This document shows, one piece after another, positions 10,011 through 18,818 of a stretch of DNA of 64,000 bases. Under the pieces are notes generated by a model, which worked only from the letters and a program-made list of their open reading frames with translations, was not told the DNA's origin and did no database searches. The stretch spans positions 62,001 to 126,000 of the forward strand of contig JAEZKJ010000022.1 of NCBI GenBank assembly GCA_023415545.1. Direction: 5' to 3'. The stretch's first letter is position 1; each line of letters begins with the position of its first letter. The DNA is from Bacteroidota bacterium. GTDB taxonomy: Bacteria > Bacteroidota > Bacteroidia > Bacteroidales > Bacteroidaceae. The position numbers and the translations under genes are program-made.

Positions 10011-10991
10011 TCAAATAGATATTTCACGCAATACGCTAACAAGTTCTTGATCTATAGGCTTGTCATTCTTTATTGCTTTTGTAAATGGTACATATACTAT
10101 TTTATCGTTTTCAATACCTATCATAACATTTCTCTGTCCTTCGAGAAGAGCTTGAATACTAGCTACTCCCATTCTACTAGCTATTATCCTATCGTGCGCT
10201 GTAGGACGTCCACCTCTTTGTAAATGTCCAAGTATCGTTACTCGAACATCATATTGTGGATATTCATTTTTTACACGTTCTGCATAGTGCATAGCCCCAC
10301 CTGTTATATCACTTTCGGCAACAAGTACAATACTGCTGCTTTTTGATTTACTGAATCCTTTTTTAATGAACTCTTCCAACTGATCGACTTCAGTACTGAA
10401 TTCAGGTATAATTGCAGCTTCAGCTCCAGCTGCGATAGCTCCATTTAGTGCAAGGAACCCGGCATCTCTTCCCATTACTTCAACAAAGAATAGACGTTCA
10501 TGTGAAGTAGCAGTATCACGAATTTTATCTACAGCATCTAGAATAGTATTAAGAGCAGTGTCATATCCTATAGTAGTATCTGTTCCGTACAAATCATTGT
10601 CAATGGTACCAGGAAGTCCAATACATGGAACATCATATTCCTGTGCAAAGATTCTAGCACCGGTAAGCGAACCATCACCACCTATTACAACAAGAGCATC
10701 AATCTCTTCATCCTTCATTATTTTATAGGCCAACTCTCTTCCTTCAGGAGTTTTGAATTCAGCACATCTGGCAGTTTTAAGAATCGTTCCACCTAACTGA
10801 ATTATGTTACTCACATTTTGAGTCTTAAATTCCTGTATTTCTCCGGTTATCAAACCTTTAAAACCACGGTATATACCTTTTACTCTTAATCCGTTGTATA
10901 TTGCAGCACGGGTGACTGCTCGAATAGCAGCATTCATTCCTGGTGCATCACCTCCAGAGGTTAAAATACCTATACATTTAATTGTTGCCAT
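10011..10991 (-). CDS. pfkA: ATP-dependent 6-phosphofructokinase
   Basis: Phosphorylates fructose-6-phosphate to fructose-1,6-bisphosphate, the committing step of glycolysis. It is a 326-residue, bacterial-length subunit. Seen: [10 protein letters not shown] (ATP loop, 13-22), GGDGS (104-108) and PGTIDND (127-133) with the catalytic Asp131. PGTIDND rather than PKTIDND points to ATP, not pyrophosphate, as donor. The GHLQRGG motif near residue 250 binds sugar phosphate. It lies 60 bp after ispH on the same strand, with its own candidate -7 element in the gap. Confidence 0.97.
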   Translation of the reverse strand: MATIKCIGILTSGGDAPGMNAAIRAVTRAAIYNGLRVKGIYRGFKGLITGEIQEFKTQNVSNIIQLGGTILKTARCAEFKTPEGRELAYKIMKDEEIDALVVIGGDGSLTGARIFAQEYDVPCIGLPGTIDNDLYGTDTTIGYDTALNTILDAVDKIRDTATSHERLFFVEVMGRDAGFLALNGAIAAGAEAAIIPEFSTEVDQLEEFIKKGFSKSKSSSIVLVAESDITGGAMHYAERVKNEYPQYDVRVTILGHLQRGGRPTAHDRIIASRMGVASIQALLEGQRNVMIGIENDKIVYVPFTKAIKNDKPIDQELVSVLREISI

Positions 10992-11014
10992 GTGTAACTT
11001 TTTATTAGATGTGC

Positions 11015-11022
11015 CAAATATA
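11015..11022 (-). promoter_or_regulatory. -7 element (TATATTTG) for pfkA
   Basis: Read on the minus strand, 24 bp before the pfkA start codon. It suggests pfkA can be transcribed independently of cmk-ispH. Confidence 0.5.
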
Positions 11023-11050
11023 ATAAAAAGCTAAATAATGATATTGTTTT

Positions 11051-11932
11051 TTAAATTTTAAAATTTGATGATTCGTTAATAATTGCAGTTTTACACTTTT
11101 CCATCAACCATTTAGGTGTTGACGTAGCTCCACAAATACCTACGGATTTTACATTTTTAAGTAGACTTGTATTAATTTCCTCCGGCCCATCAATCATATA
11201 CGAGTTGGGGTTTACACTTTTACATTCGTTGAAAAGTATTTTACCATTAGAACTTTTTTTCCCGCAAACGAAGAATATTAATTCATGTGATGCAGCAAAC
11301 TCTTTAATATTGGGCATTCTGTTTGCCACCTGTCGGCATATAGTATCATAGAATTCAAATGTAGCAGGTGCTACAATATTCTCTTTTATATATTCAATGA
11401 TTTGCCAAAATTCATTGAGTGATTTTGTGGTTTGAGAATATAAGCGAATGTCTTTTGTAAAATCTAATTTTTCAGCTTCCTTAAGACTCTCAATAACTAT
11501 AGCTTTTCCTTTTGTTTGTCCAACAAGTCCTAATACTTCAGCATGTCCATTCTTACCATAAATAACAATTTGAACATCGTTATTTTCTTCTGCTTGAGTG
11601 ATGAATTGTTGTTTAATTCTTTTTTGAAGCCTTAAAACAACAGGGCAAGTGGCATCTATTAACTCAATATTATTTTCTTTAGCAATTTGATATGTAGAAG
11701 GTGGTTCTCCATGAGCTCTTAAAAGCACTTTTACATCATGAAGTTGTTTAAACATATCATGATTAATTGTAATAAGTCCCATTTTTTTCAGCCTTTCGCA
11801 CTCTTTACCATTGTGCACAATATCACCAAGACAGTAAAGAACACCACCTTTTTCAAGCTCTTCTTCTGCTTTATTGATAGCTGTAGTTACACCAAAGCAA
11901 AATCCTGATCCATTATCTATCTCAACATTCAT
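11051..11932 (-). CDS. ispH: 4-hydroxy-3-methylbut-2-enyl diphosphate reductase
   Basis: Last enzyme of the MEP pathway, an iron-sulfur reductase making IPP and DMAPP. 293 residues. The three cluster cysteines are present: Cys12 in GFCFGV, Cys96 in DATCPVV and Cys199 in YDTIC. The conserved loop CGATSTP lies near the C terminus. The start ATG overlaps the cmk stop by 4 nt (ATGA), so translation is probably coupled. The product feeds the polyprenyl synthase encoded near 13.6 kb. Confidence 0.97.
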   Translation of the reverse strand: MNVEIDNGSGFCFGVTTAINKAEEELEKGGVLYCLGDIVHNGKECERLKKMGLITINHDMFKQLHDVKVLLRAHGEPPSTYQIAKENNIELIDATCPVVLRLQKRIKQQFITQAEENNDVQIVIYGKNGHAEVLGLVGQTKGKAIVIESLKEAEKLDFTKDIRLYSQTTKSLNEFWQIIEYIKENIVAPATFEFYDTICRQVANRMPNIKEFAASHELIFFVCGKKSSNGKILFNECKSVNPNSYMIDGPEEINTSLLKNVKSVGICGATSTPKWLMEKCKTAIINESSNFKI

Positions 11933-12618
11933 ACTTGGGCTTTCTCTTTATATTTATTCAGAAGCCACTGTTTCTGTTCCTCTATGGATATGTTTGAGTT
12001 ATCTAAAACAATAGCATCGTCAGCTTTTCTAAGTGGACTAACTTCCCTATTTTCATCAATATAATCTCTCTCCTTCACATTATTAAGAATTTCGTCGAAA
12101 GAAGCTTCTTGATTTTTTTCTTTTAATTCATCATACCTTCTCTGAGCTCTAATTTCAGCAGAGGCGGTAACAAATACTTTTAGTTCAGCATCAGGAAAAA
12201 CAACAGTTCCTATATCTCTTCCATCCATTACAATACCTTTTTCCTTACCCATCTGTTGCTGTTGTCTTACTAATTCTTCACGAACAAAACCAAGAGCAGC
12301 TATAGGACTTACACGAGAAGAGATATTCATATTACGAATTTTGTCTTCTACAACAACTCCATTAAGGCAAGCAAGTGGTTTTTTCTCCTTTTCATCGAGA
12401 ATAAACGAAATTTTTATCTTTGGAAGAAGTTCTTTAAGCCTTTCAACATCAATTTCATTTCCGTTAAATATTCCGTTTTCGAGTGCAAAAAGAGTAACAC
12501 ATCTGTACATTGCACCACTATCTATATATATATAACCAATCTCTTTAGCAAGGTCTTTTGCCATTGTACTCTTGCCGCATGATGAGTATCCGTCTATTGC
12601 AATAGTAATCTTATTCAT
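11929..12618 (-). CDS. cmk: Cytidylate kinase
   Basis: Phosphorylates CMP and dCMP to the diphosphates. 229 residues, the normal length. Seen: P-loop GYSSCGKST (near residue 10), DSGAMYR nucleotide-binding segment, and the conserved MDGRDIGTVVFPDA block. First gene of a cmk-ispH operon with a 4-nt overlap. Confidence 0.97.
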   Translation of the reverse strand: MNKITIAIDGYSSCGKSTMAKDLAKEIGYIYIDSGAMYRCVTLFALENGIFNGNEIDVERLKELLPKIKISFILDEKEKKPLACLNGVVVEDKIRNMNISSRVSPIAALGFVREELVRQQQQMGKEKGIVMDGRDIGTVVFPDAELKVFVTASAEIRAQRRYDELKEKNQEASFDEILNNVKERDYIDENREVSPLRKADDAIVLDNSNISIEEQKQWLLNKYKEKAQV

Positions 12619-12646
12619 ACATTAATATTCTTTACCAATTAATTTT

Positions 12647-12675
12647 CAAAGATAGCTAAAAGTTCATTGAGCAAT
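12647..12675 (-). promoter_or_regulatory. Promoter of cmk-ispH
   Basis: Minus-strand -7 element TATCTTTG (12647-12654), with an ATTG 17 nt upstream (12672-12675) as a weak -33. Confidence 0.5.
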
Positions 12676-12723
12676 ATTGTTATAAATCAAAATAAAGTGA
12701 AATAGTTATTTTTTATAAGAAGA

Positions 12724-12757
12724 ATTGTAACACATTAAAATAAAATAATTACATTTG
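12724..12757 (+). promoter_or_regulatory. Promoter of tonB
   Basis: ATTG (12724-12727), 22 nt, then -7 element TACATTTG (12750-12757), 36 bp before the start codon. Confidence 0.5.
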
Positions 12758-12793
12758 CCAACATTGAACACACTTTAATTTAAAATAAAACTT

Positions 12794-13477
12794 ATGGAAG
12801 TTAAAAAATCTCCTAAAGCAGACCTAGAAAGTAAAAGAGGTATATGGCTGCTTCTCGGTGTAATCTTATCTTTGGGAATTATGTTTGTTGCGTTCGAATG
12901 GAGTGAGCGTGATAAAAAATTCAACACAGATACAGGTCTTGCCGCAGTTCAATTTGAAGAAGAAATAGTTCCTATTACAGAACAACAAGAGAAACAAGCT
13001 CCTCCTCCTCCAGAAGCTCCAAAAGTAGAAGAGGTATTGGAAATTGTTCAAAATGACGCAAAAGTTGAAGAAAGTAACATACAGTCTTCGGAAGAGACAG
13101 GTAAAGCTGTTGAAGTAAAATATGTTGCTCCTGTTGAAGTTGAAGAAGATGTAGAAGAACAACAGATATTCCAAGTAGTAGAAGAGATGCCTGAGTTCCC
13201 TGGTGGTATGGCTGAATGTTTGAAATTCTTAGGAAAGAACATTAAGTATCCTACTATTTCACAGGAAAATGGCGTTCAAGGTAAAGTTATCGTACAGTTC
13301 GTTGTTAATAGAGATGGTTCTATCGTTGATCCAGTGGTTGTACGTAGCGTAGACCCATATTTGGATAAAGAGGCTCTTCGTGTAATCAAGATGATGCCTA
13401 AATGGAAGCCAGGTAAGCAACGTAACAAACCAGTACGTGTAAAATATACAGTGCCTGTAACATTTAAACTACAGTAG
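12794..13477 (+). CDS. tonB: TonB family energy transducer
   Basis: 227 residues. The N terminus is cytoplasmic with one membrane helix at about 17-35. A Pro/Glu/Val-rich periplasmic linker follows (QAPPPPEAPKVEE). The C-terminal TonB domain starts near residue 135 (MPEFPGGM, YPTISQENGVQGKV, DGSIVDPVVVRSVDP, WKPGKQ). It passes proton-motive-force energy from ExbB/ExbD to outer-membrane receptors such as the SusC protein at the end of the window. It stands alone between its own promoter and terminator; the Exb genes lie 2 kb downstream. The linker is short and acidic, as common in Bacteroidetes. Confidence 0.93.
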   Translation: MEVKKSPKADLESKRGIWLLLGVILSLGIMFVAFEWSERDKKFNTDTGLAAVQFEEEIVPITEQQEKQAPPPPEAPKVEEVLEIVQNDAKVEESNIQSSEETGKAVEVKYVAPVEVEEDVEEQQIFQVVEEMPEFPGGMAECLKFLGKNIKYPTISQENGVQGKVIVQFVVNRDGSIVDPVVVRSVDPYLDKEALRVIKMMPKWKPGKQRNKPVRVKYTVPVTFKLQ

Positions 13478-13494
13478 TTGTTACTGAAAATATT

Positions 13495-13526
13495 AAAAAG
13501 GCTGCTTTAGGGGCAGCCTTTTTTGA
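13495..13526 (+). terminator. Terminator of tonB
   Basis: Stem AAAAAGGCTGC / GCAGCCTTTTT with a short loop and a T run, 18 bp after the stop. Confidence 0.9.
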
Positions 13527-13553
13527 TTTTATAAACATTTCATACATTATATT

Positions 13554-14531
13554 ATGACATTCACAACATCATATTTAACTGAGAAGATAAATAATTACAT
13601 ATCTTCATTAGGTTATAATCATGAGCCTCATGAACTATATAATCCAATAGATTATGTTCTAGAAGTAGGTGGAAAAAGGGTAAGACCTCTTCTTATGTTG
13701 ATGTCTTATAACCTATTTAAAGATGATATTGAATCGGTATTGCCTCAAGCTGCTGCCATTGAGATGTATCATAATCATACTTTGCTACATGATGATTTAA
13801 TGGATAATGCAGATGTAAGACGAAATAGGCCAACTGTTCATAAAAAATGGGATGAAAATAGTGCTATTTTATCCGGAGATACTATGCTAATATTGGCTTA
13901 TAAATATATGTGTGATTGTGATAAAGCCGTTTTAGATAAAGTTGTCTCTATATTCACAAATACAGCGATTGAAATTTGTGAAGGCCAACAGTGGGATATT
14001 CAATTTGAGAAAATGGAAAATGTTACTGTTGAGCAATATCTTGAAATGATTCGACTCAAAACAGCAGTTTTACTTTCTGCTGCATTAAAGATAGGTGCTC
14101 TAAAAGCATCTGCTTCGGAAAAAGATTGTGATGCTTTATACAATTTTGGAATAAATATCGGCTTAGCATTTCAGTTGCAGGATGACTATTTAGATGTTTA
14201 TGGTGACCCTAAAACTTTTGGTAAAAGTATAGGTGGAGATATAGTAAGTAATAAAAAAACCTTTATGCTTATTTCAGCATTAAACAGCGCAAATGAAGAA
14301 CAGAGAGGTGAAATTTTGCGATGGATAAATATGAAGCAGTTTGATCATAGTGAAAAGATTGAAGCCATTACTTCGATATATAACGATCTAAATATTGATA
14401 AACTATGCTTTGAACTGATAGATAGTTATTTTGAGAAAGGCTTAAAATATCTTGATTCGGTTGATGTAGATGAGAGCAAGAAGAGTGAATTGAGAGATTT
14501 TGTTATGAAAATGATGAGAAGAAAAGTCTGA
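13554..14531 (+). CDS. Polyprenyl (isoprenyl) diphosphate synthase
   Basis: Trans-prenyltransferase (325 residues) condensing IPP with allylic diphosphates. Both Asp-rich motifs are present: DDLMD at 80-84 followed by ADVRRNRPT, and LQDDYLD in the second half. GGKRVRPLL at 39-47 binds IPP. Chain length cannot be fixed by eye; the family includes farnesyl- and geranylgeranyl-type synthases. The stop overlaps the tatD start by 1 nt (TGATG), so the two form an operon. Confidence 0.92.
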   Translation: MTFTTSYLTEKINNYISSLGYNHEPHELYNPIDYVLEVGGKRVRPLLMLMSYNLFKDDIESVLPQAAAIEMYHNHTLLHDDLMDNADVRRNRPTVHKKWDENSAILSGDTMLILAYKYMCDCDKAVLDKVVSIFTNTAIEICEGQQWDIQFEKMENVTVEQYLEMIRLKTAVLLSAALKIGALKASASEKDCDALYNFGINIGLAFQLQDDYLDVYGDPKTFGKSIGGDIVSNKKTFMLISALNSANEEQRGEILRWINMKQFDHSEKIEAITSIYNDLNIDKLCFELIDSYFEKGLKYLDSVDVDESKKSELRDFVMKMMRRKV

Positions 14532-15304
14532 TGATTGATACACATACACACCTTTTTACGGAAGAATTTGATGATGATCGACAAGAAGTCGTAGGTCGAG
14601 CAATCAAAGCGGGAGTAACTAAAATGTTATTACCTAATATTGATATCTCCTCTTTACAACCTCTAAAGAAAATGTGCGATGAGTTTAAAGGAGTCTGTTA
14701 TCCTATGATAGGCCTTCATCCTACCGAAGTCAAAGAAGATTATAAATTTCATTTAGAAACACTTGAAAAAGAGTTATCAACGAACACTATTTATGTTGGA
14801 ATAGGAGAGGTAGGCTTAGATTTTTATTGGGATTCAACGTATAAAAAAGAGCAAATAGATGCTTTCAATATTCAAATTAGTTGGGCACTAAAATACGATT
14901 TACCATTAATAATTCATAGCCGCAACTCGTCTGAAGAACTTTATAATGAACTTTTGCAATATAAAGGAACTAATCTTAGAGGGATTTTTCATAGTTTCGT
15001 AGGAGATGAAATTGAGGCAAATAGATTACTTGATTTTGAGAATTTTCTTTTTGGCATAAACGGAGTAGTTACTTTCAAAAAAAGTACTCTGCCTGATGTT
15101 TTGAAAAATATACCAATTTCCAAAATTGTTATAGAGACAGATTCACCATATCTTGCTCCTGTTCCATATCGTGGAAAACGTAATGAAAGTTCATATATTA
15201 TTGAGACAGCAAAGAAGTTAGCTTCTATTTATGGTTTATCCTTAAGTGAAGTTGATTCGATAACAAATAATAATGTATCAAAAATTTTCAAAAATATTTA
15301 TTAG
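14531..15304 (+). CDS. TatD family metal-dependent hydrolase (deoxyribonuclease)
   Basis: TIM-barrel amidohydrolase relative, 257 residues. Metal ligands seen: HTH (His5, His7), GEVGLD, IIHSRN and ETDSPYLAP, with the PYRGKRNE finger typical of the family. TatD proteins act as 3'-5' exonucleases or quality-control nucleases; the exact substrate in Bacteroidota is not known. Overlaps the prenyl synthase stop by 1 nt. Confidence 0.93.
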   Translation: MIDTHTHLFTEEFDDDRQEVVGRAIKAGVTKMLLPNIDISSLQPLKKMCDEFKGVCYPMIGLHPTEVKEDYKFHLETLEKELSTNTIYVGIGEVGLDFYWDSTYKKEQIDAFNIQISWALKYDLPLIIHSRNSSEELYNELLQYKGTNLRGIFHSFVGDEIEANRLLDFENFLFGINGVVTFKKSTLPDVLKNIPISKIVIETDSPYLAPVPYRGKRNESSYIIETAKKLASIYGLSLSEVDSITNNNVSKIFKNIY

Positions 15305-15470
15305 ACTATAAAGTTTATTAAAATTTTGTAGCTATTTTAATATATCTTTTTTTCAAGTTAGTAAAGAAGAAAAAAAAAGATACATTTGTATCTGAAATCG
15401 CTTGTAGTTAACAAATTTCTTTGTAATTTGCAGCCGATTTTAAAGAGTAGTGCAAAGGCATAGCTTCTTT

Positions 15471-15558
15471 GGAGAGATGCTCGAGTGGTTGAAGAGGCAC
15501 GCCTGGAAAGCGTGTATACGCCAAAAGCGTATCGCGGGTTCGAATCCCGCTCTCTCCG
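15471..15558 (+). tRNA. tRNA-Ser (anticodon GGA)
   Basis: 88-nt class II tRNA. Acceptor GGAGAGA pairs with TCTCTCC. The anticodon loop CTGGAAA sits between CACGC and GCGTG (anticodon 15505-15507). There is a long variable arm (TATACGCC..GGCGTA-like) and a T-arm GCGGGTTCGAATCCCGC. CCA is not encoded. The surrounding stretch from 15305 to 15640 holds no protein gene; a TACATTTG at 15381-15388 is a possible promoter element upstream. Confidence 0.97.
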
Positions 15559-15640
15559 CATTATTCTCATTATAAGTATTTTAAATAGAAATATAATAAA
15601 CAATAATTAATTAATTAATCTTAAAAAAATTAGACACACA

Positions 15641-16438
15641 ATGAAAAAGTTATTTGCAATTCTTGCAGTGATGGGAGTCCTTACTTTAGGATCAATTCAA
15701 TCAGCAATGGCACAAGATGAAGCTGCTGCTCAGACAGAACAAGTTGCTCAAGCTGACGAAAATAGTGCAGAAGCTGCTGCAGTCGTAGAAGAAGAAGGTG
15801 GTATCCATAAAGAGTTAAAAACTAAGTTTATCGAAGGTGACGCTGGCTTTATGTCATTAGTTGCTATCGCTCTAGTTGTTGGTTTGGCTTTCTGTGTTGA
15901 GAGAATTATTTACTTAAGCCTTGCTGAGGTTAACGTTAAAAAATTGATGGCAAATATCGAAGCAGCTTTGGAAAAAGGTGATGTAGAAGGTGCTAAAACT
16001 ATCTGCCGTAACACTCGTGGTCCTGTAGCTTCTATCTGCTACCAAGGTCTTATGAGAATCGACGAAGGTATCGACGTAGTTGAACGTTCAGTTGTTTCTT
16101 ATGGTGGTGTTCAAGCTGGTTACCTAGAAAAAGGTTGCTCTTGGATTACATTGTTCATCGCTATGTCTCCATCTTTAGGATTCTTGGGTACTGTAATCGG
16201 TATGGTTATGGCATTCGACGACATCCAAGCAGCAGGTGATATCTCTCCAACAGTTGTTGCTGGTGGTATGAAAGTGGCTTTGATCACAACAATCTTCGGT
16301 CTTGTTGCTGCTTTGATTCTTCAGACATTCTACAACTACATTCTTTCTAAGATTGAAGCTCTAACAAGCGATATGGAAGATTCTTCTATCACATTGCTTG
16401 ATATGATTATGAAGTATAACTTGAAATACAATAAATAA
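15641..16438 (+). CDS. exbB: MotA/TolQ/ExbB proton channel family protein
   Basis: 265 residues. It begins with a cleavable signal peptide (SAMAQ) and an Ala/Glu-rich stretch of about 35 residues, which is characteristic of Bacteroidetes ExbB and absent from the enterobacterial protein. Then come one membrane helix (about 70-90), a cytoplasmic domain, and the paired C-terminal helices carrying PSLGFLGTVIGMV and ALITTIFGLVAA, the conserved channel core. It forms the stator with the two ExbD proteins and energises TonB. First gene of a four-gene operon. Confidence 0.93.
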   Translation: MKKLFAILAVMGVLTLGSIQSAMAQDEAAAQTEQVAQADENSAEAAAVVEEEGGIHKELKTKFIEGDAGFMSLVAIALVVGLAFCVERIIYLSLAEVNVKKLMANIEAALEKGDVEGAKTICRNTRGPVASICYQGLMRIDEGIDVVERSVVSYGGVQAGYLEKGCSWITLFIAMSPSLGFLGTVIGMVMAFDDIQAAGDISPTVVAGGMKVALITTIFGLVAALILQTFYNYILSKIEALTSDMEDSSITLLDMIMKYNLKYNK

Positions 16439-16446
16439 TTAAAATA

Positions 16447-16905
16447 ATGGCTAAATTATCATATAAAATATCTTTCTATGTATTATATGCTTTATTTGCT
16501 ATTATTTTAGTAGTATTAGGCCTATTTTACTTAGTAGGATACAATAACCCTGTGGGTGATATGAATGCTCCAGAGCATACAGATACCCTTATATATTTAA
16601 TGTATGCATTGTTAATAGCTCTAGTAGTTATTACAGTTATTGCTGCTATTGCGCAATTTGTTGCTTCATTAAAAGATAATCCTAAAAAAGCAATTAAATC
16701 TTTGATTGGACTTGTAGTGTTAGCTGCAGTAATCGTTGTTTCTTATGCTATGGGTTCTGATCAGCCAGTTATAGCTAACGAGGCTCCATATACAGATGTA
16801 TTTTGGTTGAAAATTACAGATATGTTTATCTATTCAATCTATATCTTATTAGGTGCTTCTGCTTTAGCTACAGTTGTTAATATGACAGGTATCTTTAAGA
16901 GATAA
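16447..16905 (+). CDS. Conserved membrane protein of the exb operon
   Basis: 152 residues with four predicted membrane helices (about 9-31, 46-70, 84-103, 120-145) and no recognisable catalytic motif. It sits 8 bp after exbB and 41 bp before the first exbD, a position typical of Bacteroidales exb clusters. It is therefore likely an accessory subunit of the ExbB-ExbD complex, but its function is not established. Not homologous to ExbB or ExbD by eye. Confidence 0.75.
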   Translation: MAKLSYKISFYVLYALFAIILVVLGLFYLVGYNNPVGDMNAPEHTDTLIYLMYALLIALVVITVIAAIAQFVASLKDNPKKAIKSLIGLVVLAAVIVVSYAMGSDQPVIANEAPYTDVFWLKITDMFIYSIYILLGASALATVVNMTGIFKR

Positions 16906-16946
16906 TATTATCACATTGATATAAAACCATAAATAGAGAAAGTAAA

Positions 16947-17543
16947 ATGGCAAGAAAAAAAAGAGGTGTTCCTGGGATTAACTCAAGTTCCACTGCGGAT
17001 ATTGCCTTTATATTGCTTATCTTCTTCCTTATTACAACATCAATGGATACTGACCGTGGATTGGCAAGACGTTTGCCTCCTCCACCTGAGAAAAATCAGA
17101 CAAAAGATGATAATATTATTGTAAAGGAACGTAATGTACTTCAGGTACGTCTTAATAAGGACAACCAACTTATGTGTGGTACTGAATACATTGCCATAGA
17201 GCAATTAAAAGAAAAGGCAAAAGAGTTCATCAAGAATGAATTTGATGATCCAAATCTCCCTGAAAAACATGTGAAAAATATTCCTTTGTTGGGAGGTGAT
17301 GTTATGATGACTGATAAACATGTTATTTCAGTACAGAATGACGTTGGTACAAGCTACCAAGCTTACATCGATGTTCAAAATGAACTTGTTGCTGCATATA
17401 ATGAGTTAAGAAATGAGTTAGCTAAAGCTAAATTTGGTGGTAAAACTTATACTGCTTGTTCAGAAGATGAACAAAAAGCTATACGTGATTTCTATCCAAT
17501 GAAGATATCTGAAGCTGAACCTAAAAAATATGGAGGTAAGTAA
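16947..17543 (+). CDS. exbD: ExbD/TolR family protein (long form)
   Basis: 198 residues. A short basic N terminus is followed by one membrane helix (about 17-33) with the conserved proton-path Asp18 in STADIAFILLIFFL, then a periplasmic domain. Longer than a typical ExbD of about 140 residues, due to an insert in the periplasmic part (around 75-125). The TAA stop overlaps the next ATG by 1 nt. Confidence 0.9.
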   Translation: MARKKRGVPGINSSSTADIAFILLIFFLITTSMDTDRGLARRLPPPPEKNQTKDDNIIVKERNVLQVRLNKDNQLMCGTEYIAIEQLKEKAKEFIKNEFDDPNLPEKHVKNIPLLGGDVMMTDKHVISVQNDVGTSYQAYIDVQNELVAAYNELRNELAKAKFGGKTYTACSEDEQKAIRDFYPMKISEAEPKKYGGK

Positions 17544-18007
17544 TGGGAAAATTTAATAAATCGGGAAAACGTGGAATGCCTGAATTGAATACTTCATCAC
17601 TTCCTGACCTTATCTTTACATTGTTGTTCTTCTTCATGATTGTAACAACTATGCGTGAAGTAAGTTTGAAGGTTCAATTTAGATCTCCTCACGCTACTGA
17701 GCTCGAGAAACTAGAAAAGAAATCTTTGGTATCATTTATCTATGTTGGTAAACCAATACCTGAGTTCCAAAAGAAAATGGGTTCTGAAACTCGTATCCAG
17801 TTGAACGATAAGTTCTCTGAAGTATCTGAAGTTCAGGATTACATCACTCAGGAAAGATTGAACATGAAAGAGGAAGATCAGCCATTTATGACTGTTTCTC
17901 TTAAGATCGATAGAGATACTAAGATGGGTATTGTAACAGAGGTTAAACAAGCACTTCGTAAAGCTTATGCTTTGAAGATTAGCTACTCAGCTGTACAACG
18001 CCAATAA
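17543..18007 (+). CDS. exbD: ExbD/TolR family protein (short form)
   Basis: 154 residues with the same architecture as the preceding gene: PDLIFTLLFFFM membrane helix with conserved Asp22, then a periplasmic ExbD domain. Tandem non-identical exbD genes suggest a heteromeric ExbD dimer inside the ExbB pentamer. Last gene of the operon. Confidence 0.9.
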   Translation: MGKFNKSGKRGMPELNTSSLPDLIFTLLFFFMIVTTMREVSLKVQFRSPHATELEKLEKKSLVSFIYVGKPIPEFQKKMGSETRIQLNDKFSEVSEVQDYITQERLNMKEEDQPFMTVSLKIDRDTKMGIVTEVKQALRKAYALKISYSAVQRQ

Positions 18008-18044
18008 AATTAGATTATTTACGCCGTAAGGCTAAATGTTCAAT

Positions 18045-18083
18045 AAAAAAAGAATCACTACTTCAAGTAGTGATTCTTTTTTT
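18045..18083. terminator. Bidirectional terminator between exbD and the pseudouridine synthase gene
   Basis: Stem AGAATCACTACT / AGTAGTGATTCT with a TCA loop, A7 on the left and T7 on the right, so it works in both directions for the convergent genes. Confidence 0.92.
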
Positions 18084-18138
18084 ATGTTTATATTGAGAAG
18101 TATTTTTCTCGAATTAATAGATTAGTAAGAGAAAATCT

Positions 18139-18810
18139 TTAATCTATATCAAATCCATTCCAAAGATTGTCATCAGGGGTAGGAGCAGTTATATCTATCT
18201 CTATTTTTGAAACAGGATGGATAAATCGTACTCTTCGTGCATGTAAGCAGATGCTTCCATCAGAATTTGAACGTTGTGATCCATACTTTAAGTCTCCTTT
18301 AATAGGACATCCCATTTTAGCAAGTTGACATCTTATCTGATGATGTCGGCCTGTCATCAAATCTACCTCAAGTAGGTAATAATTCTGTGAGTGACCAATC
18401 AGTTTATAGTGAAGAATAGCTTTTTTTGAATTAGGAACCTCTTTGTCGTACGCATACGATTTATTTTGTTTCTCATTACGCACAAGATAATTTTCAAGAA
18501 TCTCCTCATCCTTCTTAGGGCAATTTTTAACTATAGCCCAATAAGTCTTCTTCACATCACCATTGCGGAACATCTCATTAAGTCGTGCAAGCGCTTTACT
18601 TGTTTTGGCTAAAACTACGATACCGCTAACAGGTCTGTCCAGTCTATGAGGTACACCAACGAAAACATTACCGGGTTTATTGTACTTTGTTTTAAGATAC
18701 TCTTTTACGATATCCGATAAAGGTTTATCGCCGGTTTTATCACCTTGAACTATTTCGGATGCACTCTTATTAACTATAATAATATGGTTATCTTCGTATA
18801 TAACTGTCAT
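18139..18810 (-). CDS. RluA-family RNA pseudouridine synthase
   Basis: 223 residues. Catalytic motif HRLDRPVSG with Asp58, the RLD signature of RluA-type enzymes, and GRHHQIR near residue 155. No S4 domain, so it is the short form. It isomerises uridine in rRNA or tRNA; target unknown. It lies 8 bp after fabG and is the last gene of a tetR-fabG-rluA run. Confidence 0.92.
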   Translation of the reverse strand: MTVIYEDNHIIIVNKSASEIVQGDKTGDKPLSDIVKEYLKTKYNKPGNVFVGVPHRLDRPVSGIVVLAKTSKALARLNEMFRNGDVKKTYWAIVKNCPKKDEEILENYLVRNEKQNKSYAYDKEVPNSKKAILHYKLIGHSQNYYLLEVDLMTGRHHQIRCQLAKMGCPIKGDLKYGSQRSNSDGSICLHARRVRFIHPVSKIEIDITAPTPDDNLWNGFDID

Positions 18811-18818
18811 CTCAATGA

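Noticed and set aside
12866..13174. 102-codon Phe/Tyr-rich minus-strand ORF opposite tonB
   Set aside because: Low-complexity antisense of the Glu/Lys/Pro-rich TonB linker.
15358..15603. 81-codon minus-strand ORF across tRNA-Ser
   Set aside because: It is the antisense of a class II tRNA; the ERDSNPR-type peptide is a common annotation artefact.
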